The notes beneath the pieces were generated by a model. The model did no database searches, was not told the DNA's origin, and worked only from the letters and a program-made list of their open reading frames with translations. Below are positions 1 through 4,931 of a stretch of 5,152 bases of DNA, in pieces. The translations under genes were made by a program, and so were the position numbers. Numbering within the stretch: position 1 is the stretch's first letter; each line of letters opens with the position of its first letter. Source of the DNA: a bacterium UBP17_UBA6191 (GTDB lineage Bacteria; Muiribacteriota; UBA6191); contig DITF01000111.1 in the NCBI GenBank assembly GCA_002422125.1, forward strand, positions 2,091 to 7,242, in the 5' to 3' direction.

Positions 1-969
1 TCCCGCCTTGATGTAAGCACCTTTCCTGAGCTTGAACTTTTGTTTTCGGTTCGCGATCCCCTGGGTCGGCCTCTTGAGAATCTACAGAGAGAAAGCCTGA
101 GACTCTTTGAGAACGAAATCAGGATAGAAAACTATTTTATGAGTATTGCCTCCGAGCCAGCCGAGATAGCAATCGTGATAGATGATTCAGGTTCCATGCA
201 TAATTATCGCCGTTTTGCTGCTAGGGCAGTAAAGTCATTTGTGGGCTTAATGCAAAGTGGAGATAGGGCCACGGTAGTTTCATTCGCAGACACGGTACAG
301 GTGCTTCAGGGATTGAGCCCGTCTGGTGACGATATTGTTCAATCCGTGAGACAATTAAAGGGCTTTGGAGCCACAGCACTCTATGATGCAATCTACAAAT
401 CGGCAGAAATTCTTTCTGGAGGGAACAAATCTGCGATAGTGCTTCTTTCGGATGGGATGGATCAAAACCGAGATAACACTGATCGGCAGTCGGGCAGGAG
501 TGCGATCGAGGCCGTCACCCTAGCAGCGAATAAACGAATTCGCATTTTTGCCGTTGGTCTAGGACGGCAAATCAACCGTGAAGAACTGAAAGATTTTGCC
601 AGATTAACCAAGGGAAGCTTCTATTTTGCTCCTTCTGCTAACCAATTGTCAGATATTTATGGTCAGGTTGCGCGGAATATTAAAAGTGATGTTAGAATTA
701 GGTATCCTTCGCCAAACATAAGAAGGGATGCATTAAAACGGGAAGTGGAGTTGAGTGTGCGCTCAGAGAATCGTGTAGGAACAGCTAAGATTGACTGGTT
801 GGCTCCGGGAAGGTTTGTGGTAGAGTCCAGCGGTTATGGCTATGATGTCAATTCCGGAACAAATAATCGTGATGCGACTATGAAGTTTGTGCTACAAGAT
901 GAGCATGGTGGGCAGAAAACAGGTAGCAAAGAATTTTTACATTCCTTCATCAATCAGTTGGGAAAGTAG
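1..969 (+). CDS. VWA-domain protein with intact MIDAS site, 5'-truncated
   Basis: The reading frame is open from base 1, so the true start lies upstream; the TTG at 40 falls inside a continuous domain and is not a credible start. The first part (about 13..120, with VRDPLGRPLENL) resembles the Ig-like strand segment that often precedes VWA domains in secreted bacterial proteins. A von Willebrand factor A domain follows, from about 160 to 690. Its metal site is complete: DxSxS at 181..195 (DDSGS), a Thr at 373 in GATALYD and an Asp at 451 in LLSDG. A short beta-rich tail follows (RYPSPN, then DWLAPG) with no C-terminal membrane helix. VWA domains bind protein ligands through a metal ion; the ligand here is unknown. 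Localisation cannot be judged without the N-terminus, though the architecture suggests export. It is the first visible gene of a run ending in a sigma/anti-sigma pair and stops 13 bases before the next gene. Confidence 0.9.
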   Translation, partial: SRLDVSTFPELELLFSVRDPLGRPLENLQRESLRLFENEIRIENYFMSIASEPAEIAIVIDDSGSMHNYRRFAARAVKSFVGLMQSGDRATVVSFADTVQVLQGLSPSGDDIVQSVRQLKGFGATALYDAIYKSAEILSGGNKSAIVLLSDGMDQNRDNTDRQSGRSAIEAVTLAANKRIRIFAVGLGRQINREELKDFARLTKGSFYFAPSANQLSDIYGQVARNIKSDVRIRYPSPNIRRDALKREVELSVRSENRVGTAKIDWLAPGRFVVESSGYGYDVNSGTNNRDATMKFVLQDEHGGQKTGSKEFLHSFINQLGK

Positions 970-982
970 GCTCAGGCCAGGC

Positions 983-1285
983 ATGGATGATAAACGCGAT
1001 AACAAGATAGCTTCCCTGACTCAGAAGCAAAAAGAGAAAGAGATGGAGGAAATTGAAGAAGAGCTCGGCCTTGTAGAGAAGGTAATTGGAGATCCTGAAA
1101 CCAATATCCGTCAGGTTTTCACCAATGAGGTCAATTTCCGTACTTTATTGCAGGTGCTGTACGACAAAAATATTATTACTGAGGAAGAAATTCTGGAGAA
1201 ATACAATCAGGTCGTTCAGGAGGTTGTGCATGAAAGACTTGCGCATTTTGGAATTGATATTGCAAAGGATGAGGAAGACAAGTAG
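983..1285 (+). CDS. Small acidic coiled-coil-like protein, function unknown
   Basis: A 100-residue protein that I do not recognise. The ATG at 983 is chosen because it lies just after the VWA stop; the frame is open further upstream only by overlapping the VWA gene. The Shine-Dalgarno is weak (CAGG near 973 or CCAGG just upstream). Residues 4..35 are very rich in Lys and Glu and look like a continuous amphipathic helix or coiled coil. Residues 42..89 form a more hydrophobic predicted helical part (NFRTLLQVLYDKNIITEEEI), followed by an acidic tail ending DEEDK. There is no signal peptide, membrane segment or Cys, so it is probably cytoplasmic. Its tight position between the VWA gene and the ECF sigma gene suggests co-transcription and a role in the same system, possibly as an adaptor, but nothing in the sequence proves this. 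The codon pattern and position make a real gene likely. Confidence 0.8.
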   Translation: MDDKRDNKIASLTQKQKEKEMEEIEEELGLVEKVIGDPETNIRQVFTNEVNFRTLLQVLYDKNIITEEEILEKYNQVVQEVVHERLAHFGIDIAKDEEDK

Positions 1286-1304
1286 TTGAGTTGTTTTTCC
1301 ATCT

Positions 1305-1910
1305 ATGCAAAATTTGTCCGATGAAGAGCTAGTCAGATATTTCCTTTCCGGCAGGGAGGAATCCTTTCGTGTACTGTTTGAAAGGCACTACAAAAAGGTA
1401 TTTAATCTGAGCTATCGTTTTTGCGGGATGGATTCCAATATGGCCGAAGAGGCCACTCAGGAAACTTTTTTACAGGTTTACAAGAGTCTTTCACGCTTTC
1501 AGTTCAAGTCAAGTTTTTACACTTGGCTTTACAGGGTGACATTTAACACCTGTAGTATTCTGGTAAAAAAGGATACGCGAATTCGGCAAAAACCTATAGA
1601 GGGTATGGAAGAAACTCTCATGGCCCAAGATGGGCGTGAACCTCAGGATTCACTGGTAAAAAAAGAGCATCAGAATCTGGTTTCCGAGGTTTTGAAGTCT
1701 TTGCCAGAAGAGCATAAGCAAGTCATGATTCTAGGTCCATTAATGGGATTATCCTACCAGGAAATTTCTGAGGTGTTAGGTGAGTCTGTCGCGGTCATCA
1801 AAGGCCGACTTTTCAGGGCTAGGCAGAAATTTAAGAAAAATTTTGAAAGGCTTTACGGGGGCGAGAACTTTTTATCTATGTCCGCTACCAACCAAAGTGA
1901 GAACCCGTAG
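1305..1910 (+). CDS. ECF-family RNA polymerase sigma factor
   Basis: A 201-residue sigma-70 family protein of the extracytoplasmic-function type, which directs RNA polymerase to a small set of promoters. Region 2 spans about residues 6..90: DEELVRYFLSG, an FERHYKKVFNLSYRF helix, the EEATQETFLQVYKSL signature of region 2.2, and FYTWLYRVTFNTC in the 2.3/2.4 part. A variable linker (about 90..120) follows. Region 4 lies at about 125..180, with LKSLPEEHKQV, then a helix-turn-helix GLSYQEISEVLG and the recognition-side stretch IKGRLFRARQKFKK. Regions 1.1 and 3 are absent, as in ECF factors. The last roughly 18 residues are an extra tail. No good Shine-Dalgarno precedes the ATG, so translation may depend on coupling to the gene 19 bases upstream. 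The zinc-finger anti-sigma gene 31 bases downstream is its probable inhibitor. Family assignment is secure; target promoters are unknown. Confidence 0.95.
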   Translation: MQNLSDEELVRYFLSGREESFRVLFERHYKKVFNLSYRFCGMDSNMAEEATQETFLQVYKSLSRFQFKSSFYTWLYRVTFNTCSILVKKDTRIRQKPIEGMEETLMAQDGREPQDSLVKKEHQNLVSEVLKSLPEEHKQVMILGPLMGLSYQEISEVLGESVAVIKGRLFRARQKFKKNFERLYGGENFLSMSATNQSENP

Positions 1911-1931
1911 TGTACCAGTGGGTACAGCCAG

Positions 1932-1936
1932 GGAGG
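1932..1936 (+). promoter_or_regulatory. Shine-Dalgarno GGAGG setting the anti-sigma start
   Basis: GGGAGGAA lies at 1931..1938, five bases (from GGAGG) before the ATG at 1942. This is the strongest ribosome site in the operon. It fixes the start at 1942, although the frame is open back into the sigma gene. By contrast, the sigma gene has no clear site, so the anti-sigma protein may be made more efficiently than the sigma factor. Confidence 0.8.
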
Positions 1937-1941
1937 AAGCC

Positions 1942-3171
1942 ATGAGTGAAAAAAGATCCTCAGATTTTATTGAATGTGGTTGGTTCGAGACCAATATTTA
2001 TGCATTGCTTGATTCGGAAGTCACCGATGCCGAAAAATCTTCGGCATTAAGACATATGACTCAGTGTTCTGTTTGTAATGCCTTGTATCTGGATGCGGCT
2101 CGAATGCAACAGGAACTTTTAAAGGCTTCCTGTGTCGTTCCTCCCTCTGAAGATGCTTGGGGAAGGTTTCAGGCTCGTTTGCTTAGGGAAGAGTCCTTGG
2201 ATCTGGATGTAGTGATTCCTGCTGAGGCCAGATTGAATCGTTCATCGGGAGGGGTTACACATTTACACAGGAATTGGGGAGCCTATTCTCTGGCCGCTGC
2301 TGCTGGTGTTTTGTTTGTGTTGTCAACCGATTCCAATAAAATTCAGGAAGAGGAAGTTGGCCCCGTGGTTGAAGTGGCTCAAACTTCAGTACCACGACCG
2401 GTGGATGCAATTCAGGTGATTCCCACAGCCTCTGAGCCATACGAGTTTCGTCAGAATGTGAGAACCAGTATCGAAGTCGCAGAGTTAGCCAGCATGGATG
2501 TTTCAGGGGTGGCCCAGGACAGGCAGAGAATTGCAGAAAGTGTTTTAGTAAGTGGCCTGCCCAAAGATATTCCCCAATTGTCGGATATTCTGGTGGATGA
2601 TGCAGCACTACACGCCATGCTGGAGATTTCCATATCGGAGACTGAAAAATTTCTTATGGATCGATTTCCGGTAACAAACCGGGAATATTTTGCATTTGTG
2701 GCTAAAACTGGGCATCGTAAGCCCTTTCATTGGTCTGGAACAGACTACAAGGCCGTAGATTCCGATGGTCTTTTACCAGTGACTTATGTGAGCTGGGATG
2801 ATGCTATGGCGTTTTGCCGCTGGGAAGGTAAAGATTTGCCTTCTGCCAAACAGTTTGAAGTTGCTGGTACGGGTTTAGGCAGTCTGTCTGCTAGTCAGGC
2901 TAATGTGAAAGAAAGTGGCTTGGGTTTAGTTCCCGTGGGTAGTTTCGCCAGCAATGTATCTTGGCATGGGGTTCATGAACTGGTTGGAAATGTTAGACAA
3001 TGGGTTAAGGATTCGGCTTCCATGGCGGGGTTTGTTGGGGCTAACAACTCAATGAGAATGCAAAAAGGCGCATCTTTTCTGGATCAGGTTTCTATGGCCT
3101 CGATTGGGTCTGCTTTTGTAGCAGATCAAGAGGCGATTCCGGGAAACACTGGCTTTCGTTGCGTTAAGTAG
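1942..3171 (+). CDS. Zinc-finger anti-sigma factor fused to a degenerate FGE/SUMF1-like domain
   Basis: A 409-residue chimeric protein. Residues 1..65 form a zf-HC2 (ZAS) anti-sigma domain: C12, then YALLDSEVTDAEK, then H38-x3-C42-x2-C45. Such domains wrap around ECF sigma factors, so the gene just upstream is the likely target. A hydrophobic stretch at about 112..128 (WGAYSLAAAAGVLFVLS) has His/Arg before it and acidic residues after it, fitting one short membrane helix with the N-terminus inside. A low-complexity linker (about 130..235) leads to a C-terminal FGE-sulfatase/SUMF1-type domain (about 237..409). Its hallmarks are MDRFPVTNREYFAFV, LPVTYVSWDDAMAFCRWEGK, LPSAKQFEVA, VPVGSF, HELVGNVRQWVKD and a terminal NTGFRC. 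Aerobic FGE uses a Cys pair to convert Cys to formylglycine. Here only C292 and C407 occur in the domain and neither matches that pair, so catalysis is unlikely and a binding or sensing role is inferred. The usual RGGSW is replaced by KGASF. Confidence 0.9.
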   Translation: MSEKRSSDFIECGWFETNIYALLDSEVTDAEKSSALRHMTQCSVCNALYLDAARMQQELLKASCVVPPSEDAWGRFQARLLREESLDLDVVIPAEARLNRSSGGVTHLHRNWGAYSLAAAAGVLFVLSTDSNKIQEEEVGPVVEVAQTSVPRPVDAIQVIPTASEPYEFRQNVRTSIEVAELASMDVSGVAQDRQRIAESVLVSGLPKDIPQLSDILVDDAALHAMLEISISETEKFLMDRFPVTNREYFAFVAKTGHRKPFHWSGTDYKAVDSDGLLPVTYVSWDDAMAFCRWEGKDLPSAKQFEVAGTGLGSLSASQANVKESGLGLVPVGSFASNVSWHGVHELVGNVRQWVKDSASMAGFVGANNSMRMQKGASFLDQVSMASIGSAFVADQEAIPGNTGFRCVK

Positions 3172-3186
3172 TGTAAGACAGTGAGC

Positions 3187-3220
3187 AAAAGCGCTGACAC
3201 AAACTGTCAGCGCTTTTTTT
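3187..3220 (+). terminator. Rho-independent terminator of the sigma operon
   Basis: A perfect 13-bp inverted repeat (3187..3199 with 3205..3217) has core arms GCGCTGACA and TGTCAGCGC, a five-base loop CAAAC, and a run of seven T at 3214..3220. It begins 15 bases after the anti-sigma stop and should end the operon. On the minus strand the hairpin is followed by only four T, so it may also weakly terminate the convergent small gene, whose stop codon overlaps the T-run. Confidence 0.93.
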
Positions 3221-3380
3221 ATACCTCAAATTCGGACCGTATTGAGGCAATGTACTCCTCAATGCAAGTTCGGAGTTCGGCCTTTACATCTAGTTCCTGC
3301 TCTTGACAGATGGCAACAAAACCATTGTAAAGCTCAGAATCAATTTCAATTTCATAATTTACTACATCATCATTGCTCAT
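3219..3380 (-). CDS. Small ribbon-helix-helix-type protein (putative transcription regulator)
   Basis: A 53-residue protein. The ATG at 3380 is chosen because a consensus GGAGG (3392..3388) sits seven bases upstream; a longer reading from 3428 would bury this site and add an unlikely N-terminus. The predicted layout is one beta strand (residues 8..14, NYEIEID), helix A (about 15..30, SELYNGFVAICQEQEL), a turn, and helix B (about 33..47, AELRTCIEEYIASI). This is the pattern of MetJ/Arc-type ribbon-helix-helix dimers that bind DNA through the paired strands. The strand here carries acidic residues (E10, E12), which is unusual for DNA contact, so the fold call is inference. No toxin gene lies beside it, so an antitoxin role is not supported by context. 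It is divergent from the TPR gene across 80 bases that contain a palindrome, suggesting autoregulation and control of that gene. It could also be an uncharacterised small protein with another role. Confidence 0.72.
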   Translation of the reverse strand: MSNDDVVNYEIEIDSELYNGFVAICQEQELDVKAELRTCIEEYIASIRSEFEV

Positions 3381-3387
3381 ATTAAAA

Positions 3388-3392
3388 CCTCC
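3388..3392 (-). promoter_or_regulatory. Shine-Dalgarno GGAGG of the small RHH-type gene
   Basis: CCTCC on the plus strand reads GGAGG on the minus strand, seven bases before the ATG at 3380. It decides the start of this small gene. The eight bases AAACCTCC (3385..3392) are the exact reverse complement of the ribosome site of the divergent TPR gene at 3451..3458. Confidence 0.8.
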
Positions 3393-3412
3393 ACTAGTCA
3401 AAATTGCACAAA

Positions 3413-3426
3413 GACAATATCTTGTC
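3413..3426. repeat. Palindrome GACAA-N4-TTGTC, candidate operator
   Basis: Two perfect 5-base arms are separated by TATC in the intergenic space of the divergent pair. The right arm overlaps the candidate -35 of both genes. A further TGTC at 3429..3432 repeats the half-site. Its position suits a repressor such as the neighbouring ribbon-helix-helix-type protein, but this is inferred from placement only. Confidence 0.45.
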
Positions 3427-3449
3427 AATGTCGATAGGGTGAATATAAT
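3422..3449 (+). promoter_or_regulatory. Sigma-70-like promoter TTGTCA-16-TATAAT before the TPR gene
   Basis: TTGTCA (3422..3427, one mismatch to consensus) is followed after 16 bases by a perfect TATAAT (3444..3449). The expected start point, near 3456, falls at the end of the GGAGG (3451..3455) and only about five bases before the ATG. Such a transcript would be nearly leaderless and would lose its ribosome site. Either this is a leaderless promoter or the true start point lies further upstream. Confidence 0.5.
3423..3428 (-). promoter_or_regulatory. Candidate -35 box (TTGACA) of the small RHH-type gene
   Basis: On the minus strand the sequence is a perfect TTGACA. Seventeen bases downstream is AATTTT (3405..3400), a poor -10 match (3 of 6). 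If used, the start point would lie just before the GGAGG. The -35 is convincing, the -10 is not. Confidence 0.35.
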
Positions 3450-3450
3450 C

Positions 3451-3455
3451 GGAGG
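3451..3455 (+). promoter_or_regulatory. Shine-Dalgarno GGAGG of the TPR gene
   Basis: GGAGG lies five bases before the ATG at 3461 and fixes the start. It directly abuts the TATAAT element at 3444..3449. Confidence 0.8.
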
Positions 3456-3460
3456 TTTGC

Positions 3461-4192
3461 ATGAAACGACTAATGCTTATCATATTAACATCAACAAATT
3501 TGATTCATGCCGAAGAGGCACCAGATTGGCTTATGCCTGCGGATCACGACTACATCAATCGTATTGAGGCTTTAGACTCTTTCCACACTCAAGAAGAGCC
3601 CGTTGTCCCACAAGTGCAGCAGTTTTCCTCACGGCTAGAGCTCAAAAACGCTACTCGCAAGGCTTTTAATGCAAAAAAGTGGTCAGAGGCCTCTGAGCTG
3701 TCGCGAGCTGTTCTGGATCAAGAGCCTGGCAACAAGGAGATGCGGTTAATTCGTGCAGCGGCCTTGTCTAACACAAAAAAATATCAGGAATCCATTGTTG
3801 AATTTGATCTTTTGGTTAATCAGGATCATGACAATCGTGATGCCTGGTACCAAAGAGCCCATGTGCTGGAAAAGCTGAAGCGATATGAAGATGCTCTTGG
3901 TTCTTATGATAAGGCCTTGGAGGCCAATTCTAACTCCAGTTGGATTTATTATGACAAGGCTGCACTATTAAGAAGACTTAAAAGATTTGATGAGGCCATA
4001 AAAGCTTTGGATGAGTCCATTCGCTTAAGACCCAACCATGTTTGGGCCAATCTGGAAATGGGTAATATTTTGTTTTCTCGCAAGGATTACGCTAACGCCT
4101 CTCGTTATTTTGAAAAGGTGGTCGAGCTAAAACCCGATGCCCCGGATGCCAAACAAAGACTTCAGATTTGTCAAAGCAAGCTGGCAAACTAA
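3461..4192 (+). CDS. Secreted TPR-repeat protein
   Basis: A 243-residue protein. Residues 1..17 look like a Sec signal peptide: KR near the start, LMLIIL core, and cleavage probably after HA (residue 17). No lipobox Cys is present, so a soluble periplasmic or exported protein is expected. Residues 18..57 are a linker with no recognised motif. About five tetratricopeptide repeats follow, at roughly 59..91, 92..125, 126..158, 159..192 and 193..226. The best are AWYQRAHVLEKLKRYEDALG, then IYYDKAALLRRLKRFDEAIK, then WANLEMGNILFSRKDYANAS, each with the usual small residues and a closing Pro/Asn turn. TPR arrays are scaffolds for protein binding; the partner is unknown. The gene is divergent from the small ribbon-helix-helix-type gene and convergent with the beta-helix gene, stopping 15 bases before it, so it is probably transcribed alone. 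Confidence 0.93.
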   Translation: MKRLMLIILTSTNLIHAEEAPDWLMPADHDYINRIEALDSFHTQEEPVVPQVQQFSSRLELKNATRKAFNAKKWSEASELSRAVLDQEPGNKEMRLIRAAALSNTKKYQESIVEFDLLVNQDHDNRDAWYQRAHVLEKLKRYEDALGSYDKALEANSNSSWIYYDKAALLRRLKRFDEAIKALDESIRLRPNHVWANLEMGNILFSRKDYANASRYFEKVVELKPDAPDAKQRLQICQSKLAN

Positions 4193-4207
4193 GAACCTGT
4201 TCATAAT

Positions 4208-4888
4208 TTAAGGCTTTTTATTGGGCAGGATTTTACAGTCCACCAGTTCAATGCCTGGATTACCCGGAGGGAATTGACAGTTTTTTAAAACACTGTTTCG
4301 GATGCTGATTCTCATGTTTTCCATGTCCAGAAACTCAATATCTTCCAAACGGGACTCATTTACAATCAGATTTTCTATGTGACAGTTTCCGATAAAGAGA
4401 TGGCGCAGATTGATATGCTCTAACCTTAAATTTAAAAGTTTACAGTCTGTGAGCCTAAGGCGCATCAGGGAACAGGACTCCAGGCTAAGCTGGGCCAGGG
4501 TAGTGTCACTGATTTCCACCGTGTCTATGGCGCATTGCCGCAATCGGGAACTGTCACAGGCAGATGATTTTATGATTATGTTTTGCAGCATCCAGTTTTG
4601 AATATCTACTTCATTCATGGTTGCAGCGGATAAGCATAGAGATCGGATGGTTCTGGAAGGACCGGAATAGATAACTTTATCCAGAATCATTTCCGAGATA
4701 TGAATTTTTTCTTTTGGGGGAGTGACAGGGCTTAATTGTTCTAAAAACTCGTTCACAGGTAGGCCAAACCCATAGTGCACGGCACATAGACTGGATCCAG
4801 CCAGAACCGGAAACGGACAGGGGCTATGTTCGGAGTGATAGCTACAAGCAGGGCTTTGCTTTACGGAAACATTCTGCTTAGGTATCAT
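4208..4888 (-). CDS. Pentapeptide-repeat-like beta-helix protein with Cys/His N-terminal motif
   Basis: A 226-residue protein with two parts. Residues 15..38 hold C15-x8-C24-x10-C35-x2-H38 (plus H18 and H21), resembling a short metal-binding-like motif that, from memory, precedes some pentapeptide-repeat proteins. Residues 81..206 show a hydrophobic residue at nearly every fifth position (81, 86, 91 ... 201, 206; only N191 clearly breaks it) without indels, the register of a right-handed quadrilateral beta-helix. The classical A(D/N)Lxx consensus is weak; many i-2 positions are Leu rather than a small residue. Eleven cysteines and no signal peptide suggest a cytoplasmic protein. Known pentapeptide proteins include gyrase-protecting factors, but nothing here shows that role. 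The ATG at 4888 is the first usable start after an in-frame TAA (4903..4901), yet no Shine-Dalgarno precedes it. It is divergent from transketolase and convergent with the TPR gene. Confidence 0.85.
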   Translation of the reverse strand: MIPKQNVSVKQSPACSYHSEHSPCPFPVLAGSSLCAVHYGFGLPVNEFLEQLSPVTPPKEKIHISEMILDKVIYSGPSRTIRSLCLSAATMNEVDIQNWMLQNIIIKSSACDSSRLRQCAIDTVEISDTTLAQLSLESCSLMRLRLTDCKLLNLRLEHINLRHLFIGNCHIENLIVNESRLEDIEFLDMENMRISIRNSVLKNCQFPPGNPGIELVDCKILPNKKP

Positions 4889-4917
4889 GGGCGAATCAAT
4901 TTAGCATGCTTTGAACC

Positions 4918-4925
4918 GGGGAGAG
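4918..4925 (+). promoter_or_regulatory. Shine-Dalgarno GGGGAGAG of transketolase
   Basis: The purine-rich GGGGAGAG lies six bases before the ATG at 4932 and supports that start. It sits in the 43-base gap shared with the divergent beta-helix gene, where I see no convincing promoter for either gene. Confidence 0.65.
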
Positions 4926-4931
4926 AACTTC

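Noticed and set aside
1780..1941. N-terminal extension of the anti-sigma gene overlapping the sigma gene
   Set aside because: The extension would translate sigma region 4 in another frame, and a strong GGGAGGAA with ATG at 1942 gives a normal ZAS N-terminus.
2255..2608. Long open frame on the minus strand (117 codons) opposite the anti-sigma/FGE gene
   Set aside because: It lies wholly within a gene with recognisable domains on the other strand, has no ribosome site or family resemblance, and its Pro/His/Leu-rich composition is typical of an antisense shadow.
2650..3171. FGE-like domain as the variable protein of a diversity-generating retroelement
   Set aside because: Such variable proteins can share this fold, but there is no reverse transcriptase, template repeat or adenine-biased variable repeat in the window.
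3381..3428. N-terminal extension of the small RHH-type gene to a start at 3428
   Set aside because: It would place the GGAGG inside the coding region and add 16 residues that do not fit the short strand-helix-helix layout. The ATG at 3380 is better.
3219..4192. RHH-type gene plus neighbour as a toxin-antitoxin module
   Set aside because: The adjacent gene is divergent and encodes an exported TPR protein, not a toxin. No second small gene overlaps the RHH-type gene.
4193..4207. Possible bidirectional terminator between the convergent TPR and beta-helix genes (GAACCTGTTC)
   Set aside because: The inverted repeat has only four-base arms and no proper T-run follows on either strand, so I do not call a terminator here. 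How these two genes end is unclear.
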